Positions 25,806 to 33,925 of a DNA stretch of 64,000 nt are shown here, piece after piece; the stretch's first letter is position 1, and each line of letters opens with the position of its first letter. Source of the DNA: Leptofilum sp041748655 (GTDB taxonomy: Bacteria > Chloroflexota > Anaerolineae > Promineifilales > Promineifilaceae); assembly GCA_041748655.1 (NCBI GenBank), contig JBGTCV010000109.1, positions 1 through 64,000 on the forward strand. The letters are read 5' to 3'. Position numbers and translations under genes: made by a program. The notes beneath the pieces are model-generated. The model did no database searches. It saw only the letters and a list, made by a program, of their open reading frames with translations, and was not told the origin of the DNA.

Positions 25806-28334
25806 CTACACCTTCAGGCGACGCAGACGAAGGGCATTGGTCACCACGCTAATGCTGGAAAAAGCCATCGCCCCAGCCGCCAAAATGGGATGCAGCTGCT
25901 TCAGGAAGTCTGGCGCCCAGACAAACGGAGCCAGAATGCCCGCCGCTACCGGGATAAGAACGGTGTTGTAGCCAAACGCCCAAACCAGATTTTCTTTGAT
26001 GTTGCGCATGGTGGCCTTAGACAGATGAATCGCCTGCGGCACGCTGCGCAAATCGCCGCGCATCAGGGTAACATCGGCCGTTTCCATGGCCACATCGGTG
26101 CCGGTGCCAATCGCCAGCCCCACATCGGCCTGGGCCAGGGCTGGGGCGTCGTTGATGCCGTCGCCTACCATACCCACGCTGTACCCCTCCCCTTGCAGCT
26201 GCTTCACATAGTTGGCCTTGTCGCCGGGCAGCACTTCGGCAAAAACCCGGTCGATGCCCACTTCGGCTGCGATGGCGTTGGCGGTAGCCTGGTTATCCCC
26301 TGTCATCATCACCACGGTGAGGCCGCGTGCTTTCAGGTCGGCCACTGCTTCTTTGGAGCCTTCTTTGATCGTGTCGGCCACGCCAATGATGGCGCTGGCC
26401 TGACCATCCACAGCCAGCCACATGGCGGTTTTGGCTTCGTCTTGCAGCGCTTGCGCTTTAGCTGCCAAACTGTTGAGATGAACCCCTTCTTGCTCCATCA
26501 GGCGCAAATTGCCCAGGAGGATCGAACGGCCGTTTACCTCCGCCGAAATCCCATGTCCCGCAATCCCGGAAAAGTTGGTGGGTTCAGCCAACACCAACCC
26601 TTTTTCCCGTGCCGCCCGCACAATCGCCTCGCCCAGCGGGTGTTCCGAACCGCGCTCGGCGCTGGCAGCCAGCTGGAGCCAGTAGTCAGTGTTCAGTGGG
26701 TCAGTAGCTTTTAACTGATTACCGCTTACTGAATACTGATTACTGCTTACTGAATACTGTTCACTGATTACCACATCCGTCACCGCCGGTTCCCCTTTGG
26801 TAATGGTGCCGGTTTTATCCAGGACAATGGCGTTGAGCTTATGCACCTGCTCCAGCGCGGTGCTGCTTTTGAACAAAATGCCTTTCTCTGCCCCCTTGCC
26901 CATGCCCACCATAATGGAAGTGGGCGTCGCCAACCCCATAGCACACGGACAGGCAATGACGAGAACGGCCGTTAACCGAATCAGCGCCGAGACAAAGTTA
27001 TCATCTACCACCCACCAGATAATGAAGGTGAGCGCCGCCACGCCAATGACAAACGGCACAAAATAGGCCGCCACCTGGTCCACAATGCGCTGAATGGGGG
27101 CTTTGCTGCCCTGGGCCTGCTCTACCAGCTTGATAATTTGGGCCAGAGCGGTTTCTTTGCCCACCTTGGTCGCCTCAAACTTGAGCAGACCCTGTTTGTT
27201 AAGCGTAGCGCCAATCAGCTCGTCGCCTACTTTTTTGTTCACCGGCAGCGATTCCCCGGTAAGCATCGATTCGTCTACGGCGGAACGGCCGTCTACCACC
27301 ACACCATCGACCGGAATTTTTTCGCCGGGGCGAACCAGCACAATATCCCCCTGCGCCACTTCAGCGATAGGAATATCTACTTCCACCTCGTTGCGAATCA
27401 CGCGGGCTGTTTTGGCCTGCAAACCGATCAGCTGCTTAATCGCTTCGCTGGTGCGTCCCTTGGCCCGCGCTTCTAGCAGCTTGCCCAGCACAATCAGCGT
27501 AATAATCACCGCCGAGGTTTCAAAATAGACGTGATCCCCAACAGCGTTGCTGCTCCAGAAGGTTTGCGCCAGCACCACGGCAATGCTGTAGAAGTAGGCC
27601 ACAGAAGAGCCCATCGCTACCAGCACATCCATGTTGGCGCTGCCGTTGCGCAAGCTTTTGTAGCCGCCCACGTAATAATCCCAACCGACGTAAAATTGAA
27701 CCGGTGTCGCGAATACCCAAAAGAGCCAGTTGACCCAGTTGGCGTGCGCCCAATGGCCGATCAGGCCAAAATCGCGGCTCATGCTAAACAAAAAGAGGGG
27801 CAGCGAGAAGATAACGCCTACCAGCAAACGGGTCATTTGGTGCCGAATTTCGGCGGCGCGAGCATTGGCCTCGGCGTCTTCCAGCTCTTCGTCGCTGCCG
27901 GATTCCACCACGTTGTAGCCTGCTTTGCGCACAGCAGCGACCATTTCGGCCCGGCTGACAGCACCAGTGGCATAGGAAACGGCTGCTTTCTCACTGGCAT
28001 AATTGACACTGGCAGACAGCACGCCGTCTACCTTGTTCAAGGCGCGTTCAATATTGGTGGCGCAGTTGGCACAGGTCATGCCCAGTAGAGGCAGTTCCAG
28101 CGTTGCCGTAGGAATTTCATAACCGGCCCGTTTGACCCGTTCGATAACGGCCGTTGTCACATCCTGCCCTTTCACCACGGCCGGATCATAGCTAAACGTC
28201 ACTTTTTCACTGGCAAAATTGACGTTGGCGCTGGTTACGCCTTCAACTTTTTTAGAATTTCGCTCGACAGCCGCCACGCAGTTGGCACAGGTCATGCCCA
28301 ACACAGGCAGCGTAATTTGCTTCTCTTCGGACAT
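25806..28334 (-). CDS. copA: copper-exporting P1B-type ATPase with in-frame repeat insertion
   Basis: The 842-aa protein has two N-terminal heavy-metal domains (GMTCANC twice, about residues 1-65 and 75-140). Eight membrane helices follow, with the CPCAMG metal site near 461, phosphorylation site DKTGT near 505, SEHPLGEAI (HP motif), GDNQATA and GDGINDAPAL. It transports Cu(I) outward. The start is MSEEKQ at 28334 behind GAGGAAG. Just after the phosphorylation site, residues about 521-550 form an insertion absent from usual CopA proteins, containing QYSVSSN QYSVSGN. It is encoded by heptamer DNA repeats (26683-26772). It follows csoR and copZ, but a hairpin terminator separates it from copZ. 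Confidence 0.93.
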   Translation of the reverse strand: MSEEKQITLPVLGMTCANCVAAVERNSKKVEGVTSANVNFASEKVTFSYDPAVVKGQDVTTAVIERVKRAGYEIPTATLELPLLGMTCANCATNIERALNKVDGVLSASVNYASEKAAVSYATGAVSRAEMVAAVRKAGYNVVESGSDEELEDAEANARAAEIRHQMTRLLVGVIFSLPLFLFSMSRDFGLIGHWAHANWVNWLFWVFATPVQFYVGWDYYVGGYKSLRNGSANMDVLVAMGSSVAYFYSIAVVLAQTFWSSNAVGDHVYFETSAVIITLIVLGKLLEARAKGRTSEAIKQLIGLQAKTARVIRNEVEVDIPIAEVAQGDIVLVRPGEKIPVDGVVVDGRSAVDESMLTGESLPVNKKVGDELIGATLNKQGLLKFEATKVGKETALAQIIKLVEQAQGSKAPIQRIVDQVAAYFVPFVIGVAALTFIIWWVVDDNFVSALIRLTAVLVIACPCAMGLATPTSIMVGMGKGAEKGILFKSSTALEQVHKLNAIVLDKTGTITKGEPAVTDVVISEQYSVSSNQYSVSGNQLKATDPLNTDYWLQLAASAERGSEHPLGEAIVRAAREKGLVLAEPTNFSGIAGHGISAEVNGRSILLGNLRLMEQEGVHLNSLAAKAQALQDEAKTAMWLAVDGQASAIIGVADTIKEGSKEAVADLKARGLTVVMMTGDNQATANAIAAEVGIDRVFAEVLPGDKANYVKQLQGEGYSVGMVGDGINDAPALAQADVGLAIGTGTDVAMETADVTLMRGDLRSVPQAIHLSKATMRNIKENLVWAFGYNTVLIPVAAGILAPFVWAPDFLKQLHPILAAGAMAFSSISVVTNALRLRRLKV
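26683..26772 (-). repeat. heptamer repeat tract inside copA
   Basis: On the minus strand the tract reads as 7-bp units of the form GTAATCA, GTATTCA, GTAAGCA and GTAAGCG. Three units equal seven codons, so the tract yields a heptapeptide repeat (QYSVSSN/QYSVSGN) and stays in frame. The same kind of heptamer repeats lie in spacers at 34790, 35654, 52210 and about 53855. Confidence 0.8.
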
Positions 28335-28350
28335 ACTCTTCCTCAAATGA

Positions 28351-28422
28351 AATTCGCCACAGAGGAAAAAGAGAAAACAGAGATTAGGGAAAAACCTCTT
28401 AAACCTCTGTGCCCTCTGTGGC
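28351..28422. repeat. imperfect inverted repeat between copA and copZ
   Basis: GCCACAGAGG near 28357 pairs with CCTCTGTGGC near 28412, and inner AGAG/CTCT segments also pair. This is one of a recurring class of degenerate CACAGAGG/CCTCTGTG or CGCAGA/TCTGCG spacers in the window (also 31098, 49936, 51038 and 63176). Confidence 0.6.
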
Positions 28423-28436
28423 TAAAGAATCAAAAT

Positions 28437-28455
28437 GGGGGCTGTAGCAGCCCCC
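28437..28455 (-). terminator. hairpin terminator after copZ
   Basis: GGGGGCTG pairs with CAGCCCCC around a 3-nt loop; read on the minus strand it is followed by ATTTTGATTCTTT. It lies 10 bp after the copZ stop, so part of the csoR-copZ transcript should end before copA. Confidence 0.75.
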
Positions 28456-28465
28456 TGAAAGTTCG

Positions 28466-28687
28466 TTAGTTAATCTGGATAAGCCCTTCGGGCGGGTAGT
28501 TAATCTCTTGCAGCAGCGCCTGGATTTTTTCCCAGGAAGCGGGCTCTCCCCACGCTACCGTCACCTTTTTGGTTTCCTGTTCGGCTTTAACGCTCTGCAC
28601 GCCGGCCAAATCACTCAACTCCATCTCAATGGTGTGGGTGCAATGCCCACAGCTAATATTGGGTACCGTAAATGTTTTTGTTGTCAT
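28466..28687 (-). CDS. copZ: copper chaperone, CopZ-like HMA protein
   Basis: The 73-aa single heavy-metal-associated domain has the metal motif SCGHC at residues 12-16 (MxCxxC family with Asn-Ile before it) and a beta-alpha-beta-beta-alpha-beta pattern. It delivers Cu(I) to CopA or to the CsoR sensor. AGGAG precedes the ATG. It lies between csoR (68 bp upstream) and copA (131 bp downstream) on the same strand. The Met of the usual MTCxxC motif is replaced by Ile-Ser (NISCGHC), a minor variation. Confidence 0.85.
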   Translation of the reverse strand: MTTKTFTVPNISCGHCTHTIEMELSDLAGVQSVKAEQETKKVTVAWGEPASWEKIQALLQEINYPPEGLIQIN

Positions 28688-28755
28688 CTATCTCTCCTTC
28701 ATGAAGGTGTTTGATTAGGGGCAAGTGGTACGTGGCAAATGCCAACTGCTCACCC

Positions 28756-29034
28756 CTATAACTTGTTCGACACGGTAAAAACGCTGCTGATCTCTTCCAG
28801 AACACGCTCTCGTTCATCTGGCTCATCACCCCGAATGGCGGTGGTGACACAAGTACGCAGATGGTTATCCAGGATGAGCGTGCTGACCTTGCTCAAGGCT
28901 GCCTGCACGGCTTGAACCTGTTTAATCACATCGATACAGTAGGTATCATCATCCACCATGCGCTCGATGCCTTTAATATGCCCAGCGGCGCTGGCTAACC
29001 TTTGTTTTACCGTTTTTTTAGTTAGATCGTCCAT
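28756..29034 (-). CDS. csoR: copper-sensing repressor CsoR
   Basis: The 92-aa DUF156 family protein is an all-helical repressor without a helix-turn-helix. The Cu(I) ligands of the CsoR subfamily are in place: Cys in TYCIDV, His in LDNHLRTC and the following Cys (C-H-C). The motif QVQAVQAAL is also family-typical. It should repress the operon until Cu(I) binds. A GC-rich dyad matching CsoR operators lies 14 bp upstream of its start, giving autoregulation of csoR-copZ(-copA). Confidence 0.9.
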   Translation of the reverse strand: MDDLTKKTVKQRLASAAGHIKGIERMVDDDTYCIDVIKQVQAVQAALSKVSTLILDNHLRTCVTTAIRGDEPDERERVLEEISSVFTVSNKL

Positions 29035-29047
29035 AAAATATCCGCCC

Positions 29048-29073
29048 TATCCCTCCCCCCTGGGGGTGGGGTA
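29048..29073. promoter_or_regulatory. probable CsoR operator
   Basis: TATCCCTCCCCC followed by TGGGGGTGGGGTA forms a GC-rich dyad with TA-CCC / GGG-TA ends, the shape of known CsoR operators. It lies just upstream of the csoR start codon, where it would block its own promoter. Confidence 0.7.
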
Positions 29074-29182
29074 AGTCGGTATTCTAGCGACATCTTTTGG
29101 TTTTGTCAAGTTTTGTCAAATGACATTGATCAGGCAAATGTAACTAAAAAGTCATCTGACCTGGGAACTATTGACAAAATGA

Positions 29183-29211
29183 TTGACGAAAAAAAGTGAT
29201 AGTGCTATACT
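29183..29211 (+). promoter_or_regulatory. strong sigma-70-type promoter
   Basis: TTGACG (29183-29188), a 17-bp spacer that is A-rich, and TATACT (29206-29211). The predicted transcript starts near 29218, only about 13 bases before the terminator hairpin at 29231. Confidence 0.75.
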
Positions 29212-29230
29212 ATCTTTGGCTCCCCCCCCA

Positions 29231-29276
29231 GAGGTGGTCAAACTAACGCCCGTTAGTTTGCCACCTCCTTTTTTTT
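29231..29276 (+). terminator. strong intrinsic terminator in a 5' leader
   Basis: GAGGTGG-t-CAAACTAAC pairs with GTTAGTTTG-CCACCTC around a 4-nt loop (16 bp with one bulge), followed by eight T residues. It lies between a strong promoter and the esterase start (29314), so it either ends a roughly 60-nt small RNA or attenuates the esterase gene. Confidence 0.85.
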
Positions 29277-29313
29277 GTCTGTTACTATCTTTTTCAAAGC
29301 TCAGGAAACTGCT

Positions 29314-29991
29314 ATGCAAGAAAGAAAGCCCATTTTTGTTGACGGGGAAACGGCCGTTCTTCCCCATCGTGTCTTGCAACCAGAAAACAAGGGACCTCAT
29401 CCCACCGTGGTGATGCTTCATGGTCAATGGGGCAATGAAGAGGTCATGTGGATTTTTGGGCAGACGCTGCCCAAAGAATGGCTGGTGGTGGCTCCCAGGG
29501 CCATTGTCGCGGAAGGAGACGGCCGTTTTAGCTGGCATCCCCGGCAGCAAGATGAATGGCCGATGCTGAGCGCGTTTGATACGGCCGTAGATACTCTTTT
29601 GTCTTTCCTGGACACGCTGCCACAGCTTTATGATGCCGACCCGGAACAGATTTACTTGATGGGCTTTAGCCAGGGCGCAGCCACTGCCTTTGCCATCGCC
29701 ATCCGCGAACCGGAGCGCATTCAGGGGATTGCCAGTTTGGTTGGTTTTATGCCGCTAGGGGTGGACGAAGCCATCGATACCGCCCGGCTGACAGACCTGC
29801 CGGTATTCATGGCTGTGGGCACAGAAGACGAGCGGATTCCGCTGGAAATTGCCCGAGAGTGCGCCAAGGCGGTTCGAGCCACTGGCGCTTATCTGGAATA
29901 CCGCGAATATAAAACGGGGCACAAGCTCAACGGGGCCGCCATGCGCAAGCTCAAGCAGTGGTGGGCAGCAATTCTCAATTTAATCACGTGA
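29314..29991 (+). CDS. alpha/beta hydrolase, phospholipase/carboxylesterase type
   Basis: The 225-aa cytoplasmic serine hydrolase has the oxyanion motif VVMLHGQWGNEE, nucleophile GFSQGAA, Asp in VGTEDERIP and His in KTGHKL, in the order and spacing of the esterase/phospholipase (YpfH, dienelactone hydrolase-like) family. The ATG at 29314 with AGGAA upstream is preferred; an open extension to 29275 runs back into the leader terminator and is unlikely. Expression should depend on read-through of that terminator. Substrate unknown. Confidence 0.8.
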   Translation: MQERKPIFVDGETAVLPHRVLQPENKGPHPTVVMLHGQWGNEEVMWIFGQTLPKEWLVVAPRAIVAEGDGRFSWHPRQQDEWPMLSAFDTAVDTLLSFLDTLPQLYDADPEQIYLMGFSQGAATAFAIAIREPERIQGIASLVGFMPLGVDEAIDTARLTDLPVFMAVGTEDERIPLEIARECAKAVRATGAYLEYREYKTGHKLNGAAMRKLKQWWAAILNLIT

Positions 29992-30095
29992 TGTGGCAGG
30001 GGCGGGACGGCGCGGGCGCTATTCTGCCGCAACTTTACGTTCGGTCACGCGGTCATAATGAAGATATACGGACGGGCATGATATGTAGCCTGCGT

Positions 30096-30923
30096 TCAGG
30101 CCTGGTTGTTTGCCCCGTCTAGCTGCTGCTGCAAAACGGCCGTTACCGCCAAAAACGCCGCCGCCTGGGGTGTGTCTGGATGATCATGCATGAGTGGGTT
30201 GGCCTGATTGATGCCCTGAGAAACGGCCGTTGTCAGGGGAATCTGACCCAACAAAGGGGCATCAGCCAGCGCGGCGGGTCGCCACTGGGCCGACCGCTGA
30301 AAAATCTCGTGCTTCTCGTCGCAGTTGGGGCAGATGAAGTAACTCATGTTTTCCACAATGCCCAAAATCGGCACGTCCGCCTCCTGAAACATTCGCAGGG
30401 CGCGAGACGCATCCAGCAGGCTCAAATCTTGTGGCGTGGTGACGATAATGACGCCCCGCATGGGCACTCGCTGGATGAGCGACGCCTGTGGCTGGCCTGC
30501 CGAAGGGGGTAAATCGATCAGTAAATAATCCAGCGGCCCCCACAAGACATCCTTCAACGTTTGCACCACCAGCTGCCCCACCGCATCTGGGCTGCGTGCC
30601 GGATCAATCACCTGGTCTTCTGCCACCAGCAGGCCAATCGACATGATGTTGAGGCCAAAGCGGCTGAGGGGCTTGATGTAGGGTGCGGCTTCGGCGCGGC
30701 GGGCGATGGGGGCCAATCCGCTGGCCGATTTTCGCCGATGAATGCCCAGCATGATGGGCACATTTGGCCCGTACACGTCGGCATCAAAAATGCCCACGGT
30801 GGCTCCCTGGCGCTGGAGGGCCAGCGCCAGATTCACGGTGACGGTGGTTTTGCCCACGCCCCCCTTGCCGCTGGCCACAGCGATGATATTTTTGACGTCT
30901 GGTAGAATGATTTTTGTATTCAT
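30096..30923 (-). CDS. mrp: Mrp/ApbC-type P-loop ATPase, iron-sulfur carrier
   Basis: The 275-aa protein has the deviant Walker A GKGGVGKTT near residue 16, FDADVYGPNVP (switch I), LIDLPPSAG (Walker B region) and a CPNC pair near residue 200 that binds a bridging 4Fe-4S cluster in this family. The N-terminal DUF59 domain found in many Mrp proteins is missing. Role: assembly or transfer of Fe-S clusters. GAGGTGG precedes the ATG. It stands alone between two plus-strand genes. Confidence 0.9.
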   Translation of the reverse strand: MNTKIILPDVKNIIAVASGKGGVGKTTVTVNLALALQRQGATVGIFDADVYGPNVPIMLGIHRRKSASGLAPIARRAEAAPYIKPLSRFGLNIMSIGLLVAEDQVIDPARSPDAVGQLVVQTLKDVLWGPLDYLLIDLPPSAGQPQASLIQRVPMRGVIIVTTPQDLSLLDASRALRMFQEADVPILGIVENMSYFICPNCDEKHEIFQRSAQWRPAALADAPLLGQIPLTTAVSQGINQANPLMHDHPDTPQAAAFLAVTAVLQQQLDGANNQA

Positions 30924-31243
30924 AAAACCACCTCATAATCGGTGGGTAGCCTGAAAGAGGAAATTAAAAAGCGTTTGTACACGCTTATTATTTATTATAG
31001 ACATATTTATGACGTTTACGATGGGCGATTTTAGATTAACGCTTGATAATGCTCAGGTAAATCGTCCAGGTGATTAAACATTATTGGAAATAAGATTTGA
31101 TCCGCAGATTAACGCAGATTTCGCAGATTTTTTGCCTTTAATCTGAGTCAATCTGTGCAATCTGCGGATAATTTTTTGACATAACGTTAATTCCGATAAT
31201 ATCTATTGATAAAATTGGATTGCATCATCTTATAATCAGGTCT
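30924..31243. other. spacer with a long inverted repeat
   Basis: This 320-bp divergent spacer is A/T-rich. It contains the 30-bp-armed inverted repeat at 31098-31167 and presumably promoters for mrp and the amidohydrolase-like gene. No ORF of note. Confidence 0.5.
31098..31167. repeat. CGCAGATT/AATCTGCG inverted repeat
   Basis: The 30-nt arms (31098-31127, 31138-31167) are built from repeated CGCAGATT-like units and pair imperfectly. The right arm is followed by AATTTTTTG, so on the plus strand it looks like a terminator. Similar degenerate sequence occurs near 2290, 14335 and 51230-51280. Confidence 0.65.
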
Positions 31244-31984
31244 ATGGGGTCACTTTTGCTTACCCGACTGCAGGAACTGGAAACGGCCGTTGCCTACAAA
31301 CAATTACCGCCTGAGGGTGAACGGCCGTTTACTTACCAGGCGGGTAAACTACCCATTCTTATCTCTGCCCCACACGCCACCGCCCACCAGCGCCGCCAGC
31401 ACATCAAGGGAGAAGAGGAATTTACTGGGGCGCTGGCTCAATTTCTGGCTGAAACGACGGGCGTTCACGCCCTGTACAGCCACTTCCGCTCACCAGATGA
31501 TCCCAACTGGGACCGCACCAACCCTTACAAACAGTTTTTACAGGAAGTCGTGCAAACCAGCGATATTCGCTTTGTGCTGGACCTGCACGGCATGTCTAAC
31601 AAACATAAAATCGGGCTGGCGCTGGGAAGTATAAACGGCCGTTCCTGCCCAGATCATGAGCCAATCATTCTGCAAACCATCCAGCAGCGGTTCCAGCAAA
31701 CCAGCCAAAGCGCTGCCAACACCTTCTCTGAGCTGCGCTGGGACCAGTTTGTGCTAAATCATTCCCGCTTCACGGGTGGCCTGGCCAACCACACCATCAC
31801 CCGCTTTGTGTCACAGCAGCTGGGCGTGCCGGCGCTGCAAATTGAGCTGTGTTCCAGTGTGCGGGTGGTGGAAAGACGGCCGTTTGGCCAATCGTTTACC
31901 CTTTTTCAGGGTCAACCGGAAGCGATCCAGCAAACGGTGACGCTGCTGCAAACGTTGGTAGCGAGGTTGGAAACGGCCGTATAG
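31244..31984 (+). CDS. N-formylglutamate amidohydrolase-like protein
   Basis: The roughly 246-aa protein shows the zinc amidohydrolase landmarks of the HutG2/FGase fold: ISAPHA near residue 43, FVLDLHGMS near 117 and the late Glu in LQIELCSS. The family cleaves N-formylglutamate or related amides. Some members act on peptidoglycan-like or unknown substrates, and no other histidine-degradation gene is near. The start is uncertain: ATG at 31244, or a TTG at 31220. Confidence 0.65.
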   Translation: MGSLLLTRLQELETAVAYKQLPPEGERPFTYQAGKLPILISAPHATAHQRRQHIKGEEEFTGALAQFLAETTGVHALYSHFRSPDDPNWDRTNPYKQFLQEVVQTSDIRFVLDLHGMSNKHKIGLALGSINGRSCPDHEPIILQTIQQRFQQTSQSAANTFSELRWDQFVLNHSRFTGGLANHTITRFVSQQLGVPALQIELCSSVRVVERRPFGQSFTLFQGQPEAIQQTVTLLQTLVARLETAV

Positions 31985-32068
31985 CAATGTAAGAGTTGTG
32001 TAAAGAGAAAAGCACACCGTGTAACCTGTGCTAGAATTTTGCGTCAATAAGATGAGGAGTCTATTGGA

Positions 32069-32557
32069 GTGACAAAACAACCGTGGTGGAAAGGGGCAAA
32101 AGGGGAGTGGTATGTAGCGATTCAGGTCATTTTGTTTGGCCTGGTTGCTTTTGGTCCGCCCAGCCTGCCCAGCTGGTCGGGCTGGAGCAATCCGTGGAGC
32201 ACCTTTGCCATTATGGCTGGATTGCTTTTGGGTGGCGTTGGCGGTCTGCTGGCGTTGGGTGGGGTGATTAGTTTGGGCAGCAATTTAACGGCCGTTCCCC
32301 ACCCCAAAGAAGATGCCCACATGGTAGCCCACGGCGCGTATCGCTGGGTACGACATCCCATCTACAGTGGGCTCATTCTAGGGGCAGTTGGCCTGGCCCT
32401 GCTGCGCGGCGGCTGGCTCAGCCTGCTGTACGCCCTGATTCTGTTTATCTTTTTTGATATTAAATCGAGACGAGAGGAGCAGTGGCTGCGTGAAAAATAC
32501 GCCGATTATTCCGCCTACCAACGGCGCGTACGCAAACTGATTCCTTTTGTTTACTGA
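32069..32557 (+). CDS. isoprenylcysteine methyltransferase-like membrane protein
   Basis: The 162-aa protein has four hydrophobic segments and the ICMT/PEMT signature GAYRWVRHPIYSG followed by a terminal REEQWLREKYADYSAYQ block that binds SAM. Bacterial members methylate lipids or unknown small molecules. The start codon is GTG, with AGGAG 9 bases upstream. It is followed 25 bp later by the rhodanese lipoprotein on the same strand. Confidence 0.8.
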   Translation: MTKQPWWKGAKGEWYVAIQVILFGLVAFGPPSLPSWSGWSNPWSTFAIMAGLLLGGVGGLLALGGVISLGSNLTAVPHPKEDAHMVAHGAYRWVRHPIYSGLILGAVGLALLRGGWLSLLYALILFIFFDIKSRREEQWLREKYADYSAYQRRVRKLIPFVY

Positions 32558-32582
32558 TTCAACAATTTGGAGGTTTTTTTAG

Positions 32583-33020
32583 ATGAAACGATTAACGCTG
32601 ATTTTATTTTTGCTGGTAATGGCGGGAACGGCCGTTGCCTGTGGCGCTCAAACCCAGACAGCCCCCGCCGCTTCTGCCCCCGTGGTAGACCTCGACGCCA
32701 CGTTTGATCTGGCCGATACGCTCAACGTGCAAACCGTCGCCAGCGTCATGAACCGAGATGACATCGTTTTGATAGACGTGCGCGAGCAGTGGGAGTACGA
32801 CGCAGGCCACATCCCCGGCGTCACCCTCATCCCCATGAATGAAGTTGCCAGCCGCCTGGCCGAAATCCCCACCGACAAAGAAGTCATTGTCACCTGCCGC
32901 AGCGGCAACCGCAGTGGCCAAATCACCGACTTTTTGCGCCAGCAAGGGTTCGACAATGTACACAACATGGAAGGGGGCATTCTGGCCTGGGAAGCCGCAG
33001 GCTATGAGGTAGAAAAATAG
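32583..33020 (+). CDS. rhodanese-domain lipoprotein
   Basis: The 145-aa protein has signal peptide MKRLTLILFLLVMAGTAVAC with the lipobox Cys at residue 20, a short Ala/Pro linker, and one rhodanese domain (about 48-143). It includes IDVREQWEYDAGHIPG and the active-site loop CRSGNRSGQ (Cys about 105). Exported single-domain rhodaneses carry persulfide sulfur; the acceptor is unknown. GGAGG precedes the ATG. A strong shared terminator follows. Confidence 0.85.
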   Translation: MKRLTLILFLLVMAGTAVACGAQTQTAPAASAPVVDLDATFDLADTLNVQTVASVMNRDDIVLIDVREQWEYDAGHIPGVTLIPMNEVASRLAEIPTDKEVIVTCRSGNRSGQITDFLRQQGFDNVHNMEGGILAWEAAGYEVEK

Positions 33021-33031
33021 ATTGGGGCGAC

Positions 33032-33072
33032 ACCCAAAAGTAGGGCAGCATGCTGCTGCCCTACTTTTGGGT
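33032..33072. terminator. bidirectional terminator between rhodanese and mscS
   Basis: A perfect 19-bp stem (ACCCAAAAGTAGGGCAGCA with its complement) has a 3-nt loop. The right arm includes the last codons and stop of the convergent mscS gene, so coding and termination share the same bases. It lacks a long T-run. Confidence 0.75.
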
Positions 33073-33915
33073 CGGTTCGCTGACGATCATGACATCGTGG
33101 CGGGGGAAGGCCAGCGACAGCCCTTTTTCAGCAAAGACGAGGCGAATCTGGCGGCGCAGATAGCGCTGCACTTCCCACTGGGCGTTGGGCATCGTTTTCA
33201 CCATGATGCGCAGCCGCACAGACCATTCTTCCAGCCCCTCTATCCCGGTGACGGTAGGTGGCTCTAGCAGCAGCAGACCCATCATTTTGTCTGCTTCCAT
33301 GTCGTGGCCAATTTGTTGCAGAGTTTCAACGGCCGTATCCACATCCTCTTCATAGGTCACGCTCACATCCACAATCGCCCGCGACCAATTCCGCGATTTA
33401 TTGGCCACAATGCGAATCTCCCCATTGGGAATGATATGCACCGTGCCGTACAAATCGCGCACTTCCGTTGCCCGCAGCGTCATATGCTCCACTGTGCCGG
33501 TGATGCCACCAATTTCCACCACATCCTTCACCGTGTACTGATTTTCAAGCAGAATAAACAGCCCGGCTATCACATCCTTCACCAGGGTTTGCGCTCCCAG
33601 GCCAAAGGCCAGCCCCACAAAGCCGACGCTGGCCAAAACCGGCGTCACCGCCACCCCTAGCTCTGTCAAAATCATCATGATGGCCGTGCCAATAATAACA
33701 ACCGCACCGGTGCTGTGGATGACGCGGAAAATCGTCTTGGTGCGCCGGTCCATCTCGCTGTCTTCCAGGCCATCCAGCGCCTGAATACGCTTGCTAAGCG
33801 ATGTGGTAATGACGCTTAGCAAGTAGTGCAGGATAACCGAGGCTATCACGATGAATAAAATCGTTAAACCATGTTCACGGAGCCAAATTATAGCTTGTGC
33901 GTTGAAGTTGTTCAT
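33061..33915 (-). CDS. small-conductance mechanosensitive channel (MscS family)
   Basis: The 284-aa protein has three membrane helices (about 14-35, 55-80 and the pore helix TM3 with the Gly/Ala-rich GFVGLAFGLGAQ). The MscS beta domain (GGITGTVEHMTLRAT, IPNGEIRIVANKSRNW) and a C-terminal alpha-beta region follow. It protects against hypo-osmotic shock. The ATG at 33915 is chosen because it follows the upstream stop by 10 bp. A GTG at 33951 would overlap the hydroxyacyl-CoA dehydrogenase gene. Confidence 0.9.
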   Translation of the reverse strand: MNNFNAQAIIWLREHGLTILFIVIASVILHYLLSVITTSLSKRIQALDGLEDSEMDRRTKTIFRVIHSTGAVVIIGTAIMMILTELGVAVTPVLASVGFVGLAFGLGAQTLVKDVIAGLFILLENQYTVKDVVEIGGITGTVEHMTLRATEVRDLYGTVHIIPNGEIRIVANKSRNWSRAIVDVSVTYEEDVDTAVETLQQIGHDMEADKMMGLLLLEPPTVTGIEGLEEWSVRLRIMVKTMPNAQWEVQRYLRRQIRLVFAEKGLSLAFPRHDVMIVSEPTQK

Positions 33916-33925
33916 AGCCCCCAGA

